Shown here: positions 1 to 9,844 of the stretch, piece after piece
How the letters are laid out: each line of letters begins with the position of its first letter
Numbering within the stretch: position 1 is the first letter of the stretch
Assembly: GCF_001421485.1 (NCBI RefSeq)
Contig: NZ_LMKK01000003.1
Location: 496,001 to 560,000 of the forward strand
Direction: 5' to 3'
Origin: Agreia sp. Leaf210
GTDB lineage: Bacteria > Actinomycetota > Actinomycetes > Actinomycetales > Microbacteriaceae
Length of the DNA stretch: 64,000 nt
Translations under genes and position numbers: made by a program
Notes under the pieces: generated by a model
Database searches by the model: none
Told to the model about the DNA's origin: nothing
What the model saw: the letters and a program-made list of their open reading frames with translations, nothing else

Positions 1-397
1 GGGCGATTCCGTAGGTGTATCCGGCGCACGCGGCCTCGATGTCGTACGCGGCGGCGGGGTTCGCACCGATGCGCTCCGCCAGCAGCGACGAGATCGACGG
101 CGTCACGACAGGGTTGCTGATGGTCGCCACGATGACGGCACCGATCTGCTGCGGATCGATGCCCGCACGCTCGATCGCCTCGAGAGCGGCCGTCGTGGCC
201 AGGTCGACAGCCAGCACATCTTTGCCGGCACGACGACGCTCGATGATCCCGGTGCGCTGCCTGATCCACTCGTCTGACGAGTCGATCGGTCCGACAAGGT
301 CGTCGTTCGGTACGACATTCTCGCCTCGGGCCGCGCCGACGCTGTGGATGCGGGTGAACTCGCTGCCGCGATTCTGCTTGAGTGGGGCGTGCTTCAT
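1..397 (-). CDS. fabH: 3-oxoacyl-ACP synthase III (FabH), C-terminus outside window
   Basis: FabH condenses an acyl-CoA primer with malonyl-ACP and so starts each round of type II fatty-acid synthesis in the cytoplasm. The 132 visible N-terminal residues include the typical S-DEWI-RTGI-RR segment (about residues 40-55) and the catalytic cysteine in EAACAGY (Cys124). The ATG is preceded by GGAGA. The gene lies 35 nt downstream of fabD in the same direction, as in the actinobacterial fasR-fabD-fabH-acpP-fabF cluster, so acpP and fabF are expected just beyond the left edge. The catalytic His and Asn lie outside the window and cannot be checked. Confidence 0.95.
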   Translation of the reverse strand, partial: MKHAPLKQNRGSEFTRIHSVGAARGENVVPNDDLVGPIDSSDEWIRQRTGIIERRRAGKDVLAVDLATTAALEAIERAGIDPQQIGAVIVATISNPVVTPSISSLLAERIGANPAAAYDIEAACAGYTYGIA

Positions 398-432
398 GGA
401 AGTCTCCGGGTGTGGGGAATCGGGTGTCGGGG

Positions 433-1353
433 TCACGCGTCGCCGTCGAGGAGCGCGAACGCCGCCTCGAGGTCGTCGGGAGTCTTGACCGCGACGGCGG
501 GTACACCTCGGAGGCCGCGCTTGGCGAGGCCGGTCAAGGCGCCGGCGGGAGCGACTTCGATGATGCCGGTGACCCCCGCGTTCGCGAAGGCCTCCATGTC
601 GAGATCCCACCGGACGGGGGAGGAGACCTGACCGACGAGCAGCTCGACGAACTCGCGACCGCTGGTCACGATGCTGCCGTCCTTATTCGTCCAGAGGGTG
701 GTCGTGGGGTCGTTCACATCGAGTCGCGAGGCGACCTCGCTGAGCGTCGCGACGGCGGGCGCCATGTAGCGCGTGTGGAACGCGCCGGCGACCTGCAGGG
801 GGATGACACGGGCTTTCGCCGGTGGTTCTGCGGCGAGGGCCGCGAGGGCGTCTGGCGCGCCCGCCACGACGATCTGGCCACCGCCGTTGAAGTTCGCGGG
901 CTGAAGCCCGAGATCGTCGAGGCGGGCGAGCAGCTCCTGCTCGTCGGCACCGATGACCGCGCTCATACCTGTCGGCGTCTCTGCAGCGGCCGACGCCATC
1001 GCGAGCCCGCGCTGACGAACGAAAGCCATCGCATCCGTCTCGGTGAGCACACCGGCGCCTGCTGCCGCGGTGATCTCGCCGACCGAGTGACCCGCGATGC
1101 CGCCGATGCGGTCGATGCGACCGTCGGCGAGCAGAGCACGAAGGGTCAGGATGCCGGCGGCCACGATCAGCGGCTGGGCGACGGCGGTGTCACGAATCGT
1201 GTCGGCATCGCTCGTCGTACCGTGGGCCACAAGGTCGAGGCCGGAAGCGGATCCCAGCTCGTCGAGGTGTTCGCGATACCCCGGAACATCGAGCCAGGGA
1301 GAGAGGAAGCCGGGGGTTTGAGAACCCTGGCCGGGGCAGACGATGACGATCAC
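433..1353 (-). CDS. fabD: Malonyl-CoA:ACP transacylase (FabD)
   Basis: FabD moves malonyl groups from CoA to acyl carrier protein, supplying the extender unit for FabH and FabF. The protein is 306 aa. It begins IVIVCPGQGSQ, the normal family N-terminus, and carries the nucleophile motif GHSVGE with Ser90. The downstream FHT motif supplies the catalytic His. I chose the GTG at 1353 because GGGAGGA sits just upstream; the frame stays open for 18 more codons to an ATG at 1407, but those residues do not resemble any FabD. It lies between fasR and fabH, all on the minus strand, and is probably cotranscribed with fabH. Confidence 0.96.
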   Translation of the reverse strand: MIVIVCPGQGSQTPGFLSPWLDVPGYREHLDELGSASGLDLVAHGTTSDADTIRDTAVAQPLIVAAGILTLRALLADGRIDRIGGIAGHSVGEITAAAGAGVLTETDAMAFVRQRGLAMASAAAETPTGMSAVIGADEQELLARLDDLGLQPANFNGGGQIVVAGAPDALAALAAEPPAKARVIPLQVAGAFHTRYMAPAVATLSEVASRLDVNDPTTTLWTNKDGSIVTSGREFVELLVGQVSSPVRWDLDMEAFANAGVTGIIEVAPAGALTGLAKRGLRGVPAVAVKTPDDLEAAFALLDGDA

Positions 1354-1443
1354 TAGATCATCCTCCCAAGAGTTGAGATCAAAGGTGTGTGCATTTCCCA
1401 CCAACAATGGCGAGAACTGCTGTCGAAAGGGTACAGGGCCGCG

Positions 1444-2664
1444 TCACCGTCGTGTGGCGCCGCCATCGTGGTCGTGCATCGTTCCGAGGATGAGCGCCGA
1501 CTGCAGGATGAGCGCCTCGCGCGCACCGGTGGCATCCCATCCGATGACCTGGGACACGCGCTTGAGGCGGTATCGCACCGTGTTGGGGTGAACGTAGAGC
1601 TCCCGCGCCGTGGCTTCGAGCGAGCGGCCGTTGTCGAGGTAGCACCACAGCGTCGCCATCAGCTCCGGCGACTGGTCTTGTAGTGGACGATAGACGCGAT
1701 TGACCAAGGTAGACCGGGCCAACGGGTCGCCTGCGAGGGCACGTTCCGGCAGCAGGTCGTCGGCCAGGGTGGGCCTGGGCGCGTTGCGCCATGCCCGAGC
1801 GACCGCAAAACCGGCCAGGGCCGCTTTCGCGCTTCGGGATGCGTCGACCAGGCTCGGCACCTCGTGTCCGAGGACGAGATGGCCGGGTCCGAATCCCGGT
1901 TCCAGCGCGCGAGCGATGTCCATGAAGCTGAGGGTGGGCTCCGCACTGGGCTCGTCCATCTCTGCGGCCTCGCTCGCAGGGGTGGCGCTGCCAGGAGCGG
2001 GAATCGAACGTCCGATGACGAGGACGAGGCGGTTTCCCTGCACCCCGATCAGAACGTCTGCCTGGAGGTGTCGTGCCGTGCGGCGCAGCTGGTCGACATC
2101 GAGGACGCGAGGAGTCGTGCCGACGAGGACGCTCACCTCGCCGTGGCCATGCCACCCCAGAGCCGCGATGCGCGAGGGCAGCTCGTCGTCGTATTCGCCG
2201 CTCAGAATCGAATCGACGACCAGGGCCTCGAGTCGCGCGTCCCAGAGCCCGCGCGCCTCGGCGGCGCGAGCGTAGACGTCGGCCGACGCGAAGGCGATCT
2301 CGCGGGAATAGAGCAGGATGGCCTCGCGCAGCGAAGCATCGGCACCCTTGACCCGGTCTTCGACGACTTCGACGACCACCCGGATCAGCTGCAGCGTCTG
2401 CTGCAGCGTGACCGAGCGCAGAAGCTCGCGGGGCGCCGAACCGAAGACGTCCGATGCGATCCACGTGGTGGTCGAGGGGTCCTCGTACCACTGGATGAAC
2501 GACTTGATACCTGCCTGCGCGACGAGTCCGACGGCGCTGCGCCGCCCTGGCGGCATGTCGCCGTACCAGGGCAGCGTCGCGTCGAGGCGCTTGATCGTCG
2601 CTGTCGCGAGCTCACCCGAGATGGTGCGGAGCCACGCGAGCGTCTCCGCCTTACTCTTGGCCAT
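1444..2664 (-). CDS. fasR: PucR-type regulator, FasR-like activator of fatty-acid genes
   Basis: This 406-aa protein has the PucR/CdaR layout: a long N-terminal sensor-like region and a C-terminal helix-turn-helix (SLEATARELYVHPNTVRYRL, about residues 350-370). Proteins of this type directly upstream of fabD in Streptomyces (FasR) activate the fab operon. Position, orientation and fold match, 90 nt upstream of the fabD start. The ATG is preceded by a purine-rich GAAGAGA. It is not the TetR-type regulator called FasR in corynebacteria, so the symbol here follows the Streptomyces usage. The signal it senses cannot be read from sequence. Confidence 0.85.
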   Translation of the reverse strand: MAKSKAETLAWLRTISGELATATIKRLDATLPWYGDMPPGRRSAVGLVAQAGIKSFIQWYEDPSTTTWIASDVFGSAPRELLRSVTLQQTLQLIRVVVEVVEDRVKGADASLREAILLYSREIAFASADVYARAAEARGLWDARLEALVVDSILSGEYDDELPSRIAALGWHGHGEVSVLVGTTPRVLDVDQLRRTARHLQADVLIGVQGNRLVLVIGRSIPAPGSATPASEAAEMDEPSAEPTLSFMDIARALEPGFGPGHLVLGHEVPSLVDASRSAKAALAGFAVARAWRNAPRPTLADDLLPERALAGDPLARSTLVNRVYRPLQDQSPELMATLWCYLDNGRSLEATARELYVHPNTVRYRLKRVSQVIGWDATGAREALILQSALILGTMHDHDGGATRR

Positions 2665-2727
2665 GCTCGGTCTCTTCGATCCGGGCGCCTGATCTGATCA
2701 TCGAACGCGTCGGCCGTTGCGCGGGCG

Positions 2728-5454
2728 TCAGCTCTCTCCGCCGGCGGAACCCGACGTTCCGGCTGTCACGTCGTACAGACGGTACTTCTCGATGGCCCAG
2801 GCAGGCGCCGAGGCGTCGACCTCGCCCTTGGCAGCGAGCTGCTCGAGGGTGCGCACCACGACAGACGGGCCGTCGATCTTGAAGAAGCGACGAGCCGCGG
2901 GCCGCGTGTCCGAGAAACCGAAGTCGTCGGCACCGAGGGTCGCGTACTCACCGGGCACGAACTGCCTGATCTGATCCGGCACAGCGTGCATGTAGTCGGT
3001 CACCGCGACGAACGGACCGGCAGCGTCGGCCAGCTTCGTCGTGACGTAGGCCGTCTGCTTGGGAGCGTTCGGGTTGAGGAAGTTGTGCTCCTCGGCCTTC
3101 AGCCCATCGCGACGGAGCTCGGTCCACGAGGTGACACTCCACACGTCGGCGGAGACGCCCCAGTCGTCGGCCAGCAGCTGCTGCGCCTCGAGAGCCCACG
3201 GAACCGCGACGCCGGAGGCGAGGATGTTCGCCTTCGGACCCTCGACGGTGCCGTTCTTCAGCTTGTAGATGCCGCGGAGGACACCGTCGACGTCGAGTCC
3301 CTCGGGCTCGGCCGGCTGCACGTGGGGCTCGTTGTAGACCGTCAGGTAGTACATGACGTTCGGGTCGCTGTGCGAGCCGCCGTACATGCGCTCGAGTCCG
3401 TCGCGCACGATGTGGTTGATCTCGTAACCGTAGGCGGCGTCGTACGAGACGACGGCGGGGTTGGTCGATGCCAGCAGCAGGGAGTGTCCGTCGGCGTGCT
3501 GCAGTCCCTCACCCGTGAGCGTGGTGCGTCCGGCGGTCGCGCCGATGACGAAGCCGCGGGCCATCTGGTCACCGGCAGCCCACAGGGCGTCACCCGTGCG
3601 CTGGAATCCGAACATCGAGTAGAAGACGTAGACCGGGATGAGCGGTTCACCGTGGGTGGAATACGAGGTGCCGACAGCCGTGAACGCGGCCAGCGCGCCG
3701 GCCTCGTTGATACCCACGTGGATGATCGTTCCCTGCGGGCTCTCCTTGTAGGCGAGCAGCAGATCGCGGTCGACCGAGGTGTAGTTCTGTCCGTTCGGGT
3801 TGTAGATCTTCGAGGTGGGGAAGAACGCGTCGAGACCGAAGGTGCGGGCCTCGTCGGGAATGATCGGCACGATGCGGTGACCGAAGCCCTTGGAGCGGGT
3901 CAGGTCTTTGAGCAGGCGCACGAACGCCATGGTCGTGGCGATCTCCTGCGTTCCCGATCCCTTTTTGAGGGTCTGGTAGGCGGAGTCGTCAGGCAGATCG
4001 AACTGCTCGTACTTCGAACGACGCTCGGGCAGATAGCCTCCGAGTTCGCGACGACGCTCGTGCAGGTACTCGATGGCCTCGTCACCCTCGGCCGGCTTGA
4101 AGTACGGCGGAAGGTAGGGGTTCTCCTCGAGCTGAGCGTCGGTGATCGGAATCCGAAGCTCGTCGCGGAACGCCTTGAGGTTGTCGAGCGTCATCTTCTT
4201 CATCTGGTGGGTCGCGTTGCGGCCCTCGAAGCTCTTGCCCAGGCCGTAGCCCTTGATCGTGTGGGCGAGGATGACGGTGGGCTGGCCCTTGTGCTCGGCC
4301 GCAGCCTTGAACGCCGCGTACACCTTGCGGTAGTCGTGTCCACCGCGCTTGAGGTTCCACACGTCGTCATCGGTGTAGTTCTCGACGAGCTTGAGAGCGC
4401 GGGGGTCGCGACCGAAGAAGTTCTCGCGCACGTAGGCGCCGTCTTCTGTCTTGTACGTCTGAAAGTCGCCATCCGGCGTGGTGTTCATGAGGTTCAGCAG
4501 CGCGCCGTCGGTGTCGTTGGCGAGCAGCGAGTCCCACTCGCGGCCCCAGATGACCTTGATGACGTTCCAGCCGGCACCGCGGAAGAAGCTCTCGAGCTCC
4601 TGGATGATCTTGCCGTTGCCTCGCACAGGGCCGTCGAGGCGCTGCAGGTTGCAGTTGATCACGAAGTTGAGGTTGTCGAGGCCCTCGTTCGCGGCGACCT
4701 GCAGCTGTCCGCGGCTCTCGACCTCGTCCATCTCGCCGTCGCCGAGGAATGCCCAGACCTGCTGGTCCGACGCATCCTTGATGCCGCGGTTGGTGACGTA
4801 CTTGGCCAACTGGGCCTGGTAGATGGCGTTGATCGGGCCGAGACCCATCGAGACCGTGGGGAACTGCCAGAAGTCGGGCATCAGACGCGGGTGCGGGTAC
4901 GACGAGAGTCCGCCGCCCACGTGCGACTTCTCCTGGCGGAAGCCGTCGAGCTGGTTCTCGCCCAGGCGTCCCTCGAGGAAGGCTCGGGCGTAGGTTCCGG
5001 GGGAGGCGTGGCCCTGGACGAAGATCTGGTCTCCGCCGGACGCGTGGTCCTGGCCACGGAAGAAGTGGTTGAAACCGACCTCGTAGAGGGCGGCGCTCGA
5101 CGCGTAGGTCGAGATGTGGCCGCCGACGGCGATGCCGGGGCGCTGCGCACGGTGCACGAGCACGGCGGCGTTCCACCGGATCCACGCGCGGTAACGGCGC
5201 TCGATCTCCTCGTTGCCCGGGAAGTCGGGTTCGTTCTCGGAAGCGATCGTGTTGATGTAGTCGGTGGTGGGAACCATCGGCACACCGAGGTGCAGTTCTT
5301 TGCTTCGCTTGAGCAAGCTCAGCATGATCTCGCGCGCACGCCCGTGGCCGTGAGCCGCAACCAGCTGGTCGAGTGACTCGTTCCACTCCGCGGTTTCTTC
5401 GGGATCGGAATCGGTCGAGCTAACCGAGTACGGGTCCTGGTCGTTGACAGTCAA
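2728..5454 (-). CDS. aceE: Pyruvate dehydrogenase E1 component, homodimeric type
   Basis: AceE decarboxylates pyruvate with thiamine diphosphate and passes the acetyl group to the lipoyl E2 subunit. At 908 aa it has the usual length of the homodimeric E1 used by actinobacteria. The ThDP/Mg site is visible as GDGEMDE followed by the [17 protein letters not shown] segment. The start is a TTG at 5454 behind AAAGAGG; no ATG or GTG fits better, so translation may be modest. E2 and E3 subunits of the same complex family are encoded about 21 kb away (26085-29021), typical for actinobacteria that share one E2/E3 set between pyruvate and 2-oxoglutarate dehydrogenases. Confidence 0.97.
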   Translation of the reverse strand: MTVNDQDPYSVSSTDSDPEETAEWNESLDQLVAAHGHGRAREIMLSLLKRSKELHLGVPMVPTTDYINTIASENEPDFPGNEEIERRYRAWIRWNAAVLVHRAQRPGIAVGGHISTYASSAALYEVGFNHFFRGQDHASGGDQIFVQGHASPGTYARAFLEGRLGENQLDGFRQEKSHVGGGLSSYPHPRLMPDFWQFPTVSMGLGPINAIYQAQLAKYVTNRGIKDASDQQVWAFLGDGEMDEVESRGQLQVAANEGLDNLNFVINCNLQRLDGPVRGNGKIIQELESFFRGAGWNVIKVIWGREWDSLLANDTDGALLNLMNTTPDGDFQTYKTEDGAYVRENFFGRDPRALKLVENYTDDDVWNLKRGGHDYRKVYAAFKAAAEHKGQPTVILAHTIKGYGLGKSFEGRNATHQMKKMTLDNLKAFRDELRIPITDAQLEENPYLPPYFKPAEGDEAIEYLHERRRELGGYLPERRSKYEQFDLPDDSAYQTLKKGSGTQEIATTMAFVRLLKDLTRSKGFGHRIVPIIPDEARTFGLDAFFPTSKIYNPNGQNYTSVDRDLLLAYKESPQGTIIHVGINEAGALAAFTAVGTSYSTHGEPLIPVYVFYSMFGFQRTGDALWAAGDQMARGFVIGATAGRTTLTGEGLQHADGHSLLLASTNPAVVSYDAAYGYEINHIVRDGLERMYGGSHSDPNVMYYLTVYNEPHVQPAEPEGLDVDGVLRGIYKLKNGTVEGPKANILASGVAVPWALEAQQLLADDWGVSADVWSVTSWTELRRDGLKAEEHNFLNPNAPKQTAYVTTKLADAAGPFVAVTDYMHAVPDQIRQFVPGEYATLGADDFGFSDTRPAARRFFKIDGPSVVVRTLEQLAAKGEVDASAPAWAIEKYRLYDVTAGTSGSAGGES

Positions 5455-5694
5455 CGTCGACCTCTTTCTGTGGGTGACAGATTTTCTAGTGCCGGTGCGA
5501 GCCGTGTCCGGATTCGTGTCCGAGCGTCGGGATGCGCGCCATCCTCCAGCCTAGTGAATGTTCCGGGCACTCTGGCCGCGATCCGGTTGGTACTCCCCGG
5601 GATCAGGCGTAGGATCGGCGACGTTCAGCGAACGGGCACCCAGGTCGGGCCTACACGGCGTCCATCCCCGCTCGCGAAAGGAATCAGAACAATC

Positions 5695-6168
5695 ATGGCT
5701 TTGGAGAACGACACCCGCGCTCCCGATTTCGACCTCGCCAACCAGTTCGGCGAGAGAATCCGGTTGAGCCAGTTCCGCGGCAAGAAGGCCGTGGCTCTCG
5801 TCTTCTTCCCTCTCGCATTCTCCGGAACCTGCACGAGCGAACTCTGTGCGCTCGAAGAGAACCTCAACCTGTTCAAGGACAACGACGTCGAGCTTCTCGG
5901 CATCTCGGTCGACTCGAAGTCGGCCCTGCGGTCGTGGGCTGAGGTGCAGGGCTACGACTTCACGCTGCTGGCCGACTTCTGGCCGCACGGCGCCGTCGCG
6001 AAGGAGTACGGGGTGTTCCTCGACGGCAAGGGCTTCGCGAATCGCGCGACCTTCCTCATCGACATCGACGGCATCATCCGCGAGAGCTTCATCACCGCCC
6101 CCGGAGAGGCTCGTTCGATCGAGGCCTATAGGGCAGCTCTCGACGAGATGCGTTCTGTCGCGGCCTGA
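5695..6168 (+). CDS. ahpE: AhpE-type peroxiredoxin
   Basis: A thiol peroxidase of the AhpE class, which reduces hydroperoxides and peroxynitrite. The 157-aa protein carries the peroxiredoxin motif P-L-A-F-S-G-T-C, with peroxidatic Cys46 and a second cysteine at 51 (SELC). The ATG follows GAAAGGA at good spacing. An in-frame upstream extension is open but does not resemble the family. It is divergent from aceE across 240 nt that must hold both promoters, and is followed after 8 nt by a GH13 gene on the same strand. Confidence 0.93.
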   Translation: MALENDTRAPDFDLANQFGERIRLSQFRGKKAVALVFFPLAFSGTCTSELCALEENLNLFKDNDVELLGISVDSKSALRSWAEVQGYDFTLLADFWPHGAVAKEYGVFLDGKGFANRATFLIDIDGIIRESFITAPGEARSIEAYRAALDEMRSVAA

Positions 6169-6176
6169 GTCGACGC

Positions 6177-7430
6177 ATGCCCGCATGGACAGAGCACGTC
6201 ATCTGGTGGCACATCTACCCATTGGGCTTTGTCGGCGCTGACACCACGTCGAATCCGCATGCTCCCGCTGAGCATCGACTCGGCGATATCGTTCCATGGC
6301 TCGACGACATCGTCGACCTCGGTGCGAACGGGCTCGCCCTCGGACCGATCTTCGACTCCGAGACCCACGGCTACGACACGATCGACCATCTTTCGATCGA
6401 TCCGAGACTCGGCGATGACGGCGACTTCGATGCTCTGGTCGCGGCGTGCCGCGAGCGGGGAATCCGACTCCTGCTCGACGGCGTGTTCAACCATGTCGCC
6501 CGCAGCAACCCTCTCTGGCAGGCGGCGGTCGCAGCCGGCCCGGGCTCGGCCGAGGCGGCGTGGTTCCGTCTCGACGCCGATCAAGCGTCAGACGGCGAAC
6601 TGAAGCCCGCCGTCTTCGAGGGCCACGGCCACCTCGTCGAACTCGACCTCACGCATCCGCCCGCCGCCGACTATGTGACGGGCGTCATGCGGCACTGGCT
6701 CGACCGCGGCGCCGACGGCTGGCGGCTCGACGCGGCGTACGCCGTGGCACCGGATGCCTGGCGGCCGATCCTCGACGCGGTCCGCTCGACGCACCCTGAC
6801 CTATGGATCGTGGGGGAGGTCATCCACGGCGACTACGCCTCGATCGTCGACCAGTCCGGCATGGATTCGGTGACCCAGTACGAGCTGTGGAAGGCGATCT
6901 GGAACTCGCTGAACGAGAAGAACTTCTTCGAACTGGCGTGGTCGCTCGAGCGGCACCAGGAGTTCGTGGAGCGTTTCGCGCCGCTCACCTTCGTCGGCAA
7001 CCACGACGTCACCCGCATCGCGTCGCTCGTCTCCGACAGGCGACATTCACAGATCGCGCACGCGCTGTTGTTCTTCCTGCCCGGCGTTCCGAGCGTCTAC
7101 TACGGCGACGAGCGCGGCCTGACCGGTGAGAAAGAAGACAGGGCCGGGGGAGACGACGCCGTGAGGCCGCGGGCCGATCGTGGGGCGCCGGAGTGGCAGC
7201 GCAACGAGGTCTTCGAGTTGCATCAGCGCCTGATCGCGTTCCGGCGACAGCACGCGTGGCTGCACGACGCGCGCGTCGAGGTGCTCGAACTGGCGAACGA
7301 GACGCTTCTGCTCGAGGCGACGGCACGCTCCGGCGAGGGCCGCACGACGCTGGCACTCAATCTGACGGATGCCGAGGTCGCCCTGCGCGGAGTCGCGGTG
7401 CCGGCCCACGGCTACGTGCTCGCGGACTGA
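6177..7430 (+). CDS. GH13 alpha-amylase-family glycoside hydrolase
   Basis: A 417-aa cytoplasmic enzyme of the alpha-amylase superfamily without a signal peptide. All four GH13 regions are readable: DGVFNH (region I), GWRLDAAY with the nucleophile Asp (region II), VGEV with the acid/base Glu (region III) and FVGNHD (region IV). It should therefore be catalytically competent on an alpha-glucan, maltodextrin or trehalose-type substrate, which sequence alone does not settle. It is short for an amylase, with only a small beta domain after the barrel. It is likely cotranscribed with the preceding ahpE-type gene (8-nt gap), although no functional link is obvious. Confidence 0.88.
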   Translation: MPAWTEHVIWWHIYPLGFVGADTTSNPHAPAEHRLGDIVPWLDDIVDLGANGLALGPIFDSETHGYDTIDHLSIDPRLGDDGDFDALVAACRERGIRLLLDGVFNHVARSNPLWQAAVAAGPGSAEAAWFRLDADQASDGELKPAVFEGHGHLVELDLTHPPAADYVTGVMRHWLDRGADGWRLDAAYAVAPDAWRPILDAVRSTHPDLWIVGEVIHGDYASIVDQSGMDSVTQYELWKAIWNSLNEKNFFELAWSLERHQEFVERFAPLTFVGNHDVTRIASLVSDRRHSQIAHALLFFLPGVPSVYYGDERGLTGEKEDRAGGDDAVRPRADRGAPEWQRNEVFELHQRLIAFRRQHAWLHDARVEVLELANETLLLEATARSGEGRTTLALNLTDAEVALRGVAVPAHGYVLAD

Positions 7431-7462
7431 CGCTCGGATTCCGGCTTTGCGCCGCGAGCGTG

Positions 7463-7468
7463 TAATCT
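7463..7468 (+). promoter_or_regulatory. -10 box of tRNA-Val
   Basis: TAATCT, preceded by TG at -2, lies 36 nt upstream of the tRNA. This matches the actinobacterial SigA -10 consensus TAnnnT. No strong -35 hexamer is visible. Confidence 0.55.
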
Positions 7469-7504
7469 GTTCACCGCACGAGAGAGCGATTTCTCGTGAT
7501 GCAG

Positions 7505-7577
7505 GGGCCTTTAGCTCAGTTGGTAGAGCGCCACGTTTACACCGTGGATGTCATCGGTTCGAGCCCGGTAGGGCCCA
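7505..7577 (+). tRNA. tRNA-Val (anticodon TAC)
   Basis: A complete cloverleaf can be folded. The acceptor stem GGGCCTT pairs with AGGGCCC (one G-U). The D arm is GCTC..GAGC, and the anticodon stem CCACG/CGTGG encloses loop TTTACAC with anticodon TAC. The T arm is ATCGG/CCGGT with loop TTCGAGC, and the discriminator base is A at 7577. The following bases are CCC, so the 3' CCA is not encoded and must be added after transcription. Confidence 0.97.
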
Positions 7578-7595
7578 CCCCTCGCAGACCGGGCG

Positions 7596-8126
7596 TCACG
7601 CCCGCAGCAGCTCGGGAAGCGATGCCAGCGTCTGCAGCATGCGGTTCTCGGCATCGATATCGCCCGCCGCCGCGAAGAGCGCGGCCGCCTCTTCCAACCT
7701 CATGCGCGCCTGCAGCCCGTAGCCGTCTTTGATGGCGTGCCCGGCGAGCAGGGTGGCCGCCCGAGCGCACCAGATGCGGTCGCGCTGCTCGTCTGATGAG
7801 GTTCGAAGCACCTGCGCGAGGGCTTGACCGCCCGATCGATCGGTGTCGTCGAACTCGTCGGTAGCCGTGCCGTAGAGGCGATCGCGCAGCGACTCGAGAA
7901 CATCGTCGAACGGCATGTCGAGGGCCCCCAGCGATGTGGTTCGAGCACCTCGACCCGACACCGTTACGAGCTGCCACGTGCCCGAGACGGCCACGAGGCG
8001 TACGGAGAACGGTGCCGCGACATCGAATTCGATCGACTGCTCGTCGACCCTCTGCCACGCGAGGTGCGCCGCATTCTCTGCCGCCCATCGCACCAATTCA
8101 GCTACGGACTGCGCGTCGTTCATCAT
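7596..8126 (-). CDS. Hypothetical protein, family not recognised
   Basis: A 176-aa protein rich in Ala, Asp and Arg, with no signal peptide or membrane segment. An N-terminal alpha/beta part has alternating strands (about residues 25-65). The C-terminal half is helical and Ala-rich (about residues 100-176) and could be an all-alpha bundle or TPR-like unit. The start has two tandem ATG codons (8126 and 8123) behind AGGAG, so it is probably a real gene. It ends only 18 nt from the convergent tRNA-Val. A same-strand methyltransferase gene lies upstream. I do not recognise a family and give no function. Confidence 0.7.
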   Translation of the reverse strand: MMNDAQSVAELVRWAAENAAHLAWQRVDEQSIEFDVAAPFSVRLVAVSGTWQLVTVSGRGARTTSLGALDMPFDDVLESLRDRLYGTATDEFDDTDRSGGQALAQVLRTSSDEQRDRIWCARAATLLAGHAIKDGYGLQARMRLEEAAALFAAAGDIDAENRMLQTLASLPELLRA

Positions 8127-8200
8127 GGTGCTCTCCTGTTATTCGCCCCTGCCATCGACGATAGCGAGAGCCACCGACAGCGAGACGTCACGACACCGCG

Positions 8201-8842
8201 TCACACTGGGACAGTGCGTCTCAACATGAGTACTGCGTCGGTCATGACCACCGTGTCACCCGACGGAGATCGGGCGTCGCGGTCGACCAGGGCACTCGTC
8301 AGCAAGGTCCACTCCGACTCGGGCAACGCGAGACTCTTCAGCACCTCATCGGGCCCGGGCAGCGGAGGACCTTCGTGTCGGTGCGTCGACCACGGCGGGA
8401 AGGCGCCGTGGCCGACGATGAGCAAGACCCCGGAGACAGCAACGGCCGAGGCGGCGCGCCGAAGGATCTCGTCGCGCGGAAGCTCTACGGGAGAGTGCAG
8501 AAAGTGCGCCGACACGAGGTCGTATTCGCCCTCCGGAGCCCACGCCGCCAGATCCGCCTCCACCCACGAAATACGATCACCAAGCCCTGCAGACTCGGCC
8601 GCAGAGCGCCCTCTCGCAAGCGCCGTCGGAGAGATTTCCACGGCGGTCACGCTCCACCCGCGTGACGCCAGCCACAGCGCGTCACCGCCCTCGCCGCTGC
8701 CCAGGTCGAGGGCTCTCCCTGGAGTCAGTCCGCCGGCCTCTCGCTCCAGCGCCGCATTGGCGCGCCCACTCCAGGTCCTGTCGGACTCCCGGTAACGCGA
8801 CTCCCAGAAAGACGCCGGCGACTGCTGCTCGTGATCGGTCAT
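8201..8842 (-). CDS. Class I SAM-dependent methyltransferase
   Basis: A 213-aa Rossmann-fold methyltransferase. SAM-binding motif I reads ALDLGSGEGGDALWLA (about residues 44-59), followed by the acidic end of strand 2 (TAVEIS) and motif post-II with an acidic WVEADLA. The overall pattern, including SFWESRYRESDRTWSG at the N-terminus, is that of TehB/thiopurine-type small-molecule methyltransferases. The ATG at 8842 starts the family-like sequence; longer in-frame extensions do not resemble methyltransferases. The substrate is unknown. A hypothetical gene follows in the same direction. Confidence 0.82.
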   Translation of the reverse strand: MTDHEQQSPASFWESRYRESDRTWSGRANAALEREAGGLTPGRALDLGSGEGGDALWLASRGWSVTAVEISPTALARGRSAAESAGLGDRISWVEADLAAWAPEGEYDLVSAHFLHSPVELPRDEILRRAASAVAVSGVLLIVGHGAFPPWSTHRHEGPPLPGPDEVLKSLALPESEWTLLTSALVDRDARSPSGDTVVMTDAVLMLRRTVPV

Positions 8843-8969
8843 GACACAACGATGGGTCGAGCGCATCCGCGGCGCAACTCGGCATGCCGCTTCGGCAAGA
8901 CGGATGCCTCGGGTCTCGATCCGCACGAGTGCCGGATTCACACAGGCACCCCGCCGGTAGGCTGGGCGG

Positions 8970-9788
8970 GTGATGCACACGCTCCAGGATTTCGAGGCCG
9001 CGGTCGAACGACTCTGGCCGACACGGTTCGCCGAAGACTGGGATCGACCGGGAACAAGCACTGGAGACGCGATGCAGCCTGCCATGCGCGTTCACCTGGC
9101 CGTCGACGCCGTGGCCGAGACCGTCGATGAGGCGATCGAGCTCGGCGCCGATGTGCTCTTCGTGCATCACCCGCTTCTGCTGCGCGGTGTCACGTCGGTC
9201 GCCACCGATCGCTACAAGGGCGCCCTGCTCACGCGTCTCATCCGCTCCGGATGCGCGCTGGTCGCCGCCCACACGAACGCCGACATCGTCGACGACGGCA
9301 CCTCGTCGGTTCTCGCCAAGCGTCTCGGACTCGTCGAGTCCACGCCCATCGTGGCCGGCGAGCGCTCCGGTACCGGCCTCGGCCGCGTCGGAGACCTGGC
9401 CGAGCCCACGACCCTCGGTCGGCTGGCCCTCGCCCTCGGCGAGATTCTCCCGGCGACCGCCACGGGCATCCGGGTGTCGGGCGCCTACGAGCAGCAGATA
9501 TCTCGGGTGGCCCTCTGTGCGGGCGCCGGCGACTCCCTGCTGGCCGACCCCTCCGTGGCCTCGGCCGATGTCTACATCACGAGCGATCTGCGACACCATC
9601 CCGCATCGGAATCGAGGCAGCAATCGATGCTGTCGGCGGGCCCGGCTCTCATCGATGTGTCGCACTGGGCCAGCGAGTGGCTGTGGCTCGACTCCGCCTC
9701 GTCGGCACTCGCTGCCGAACTGCCCGATGCCACGTTCACGGTCAGCGAGCTTCGCACCGACCCGTGGGACTTCGTCGTCACCCAATAG
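8970..9788 (+). CDS. Nif3-like dinuclear metal-centre protein (YbgI/YqfO family)
   Basis: A 272-aa member of the Nif3 family, often annotated as GTP cyclohydrolase 1 type 2 homologue, with no settled physiological role. Metal-ligand segments are present in order: FVHHPLLLRG (about 68-77), AAHTNAD (about 100-106), the SDLRHH region and, near the C-terminus, DVSHWASEW. A TAGGCT -10 box at 8958-8963 ends 6 nt before the GTG at 8970, so the mRNA is probably leaderless and this start is preferred over the ATG at 8973. It is followed by the coiled-coil/zinc-ribbon-like gene, the usual actinobacterial neighbour. Confidence 0.9.
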   Translation: MMHTLQDFEAAVERLWPTRFAEDWDRPGTSTGDAMQPAMRVHLAVDAVAETVDEAIELGADVLFVHHPLLLRGVTSVATDRYKGALLTRLIRSGCALVAAHTNADIVDDGTSSVLAKRLGLVESTPIVAGERSGTGLGRVGDLAEPTTLGRLALALGEILPATATGIRVSGAYEQQISRVALCAGAGDSLLADPSVASADVYITSDLRHHPASESRQQSMLSAGPALIDVSHWASEWLWLDSASSALAAELPDATFTVSELRTDPWDFVVTQ

Positions 9789-9844
9789 TCTCGTCCGCCT
9801 CGCCGTCTCACGGCACCCACCACGCTCAGCCAAGGAAGGCACCC

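Noticed and set aside
1354-1407. 18-codon N-terminal extension of fabD
   Set aside because: The GTG at 1353 has GGGAGGA at proper spacing and begins the family N-terminus; the extension matches nothing.
2986-5376. A 796-codon open frame on the plus strand, antisense to aceE
   Set aside because: GC-rich third positions keep antisense frames open. The translation is low-complexity Val/Glu/Arg/Gly sequence without domains, and the sense frame is a textbook AceE.
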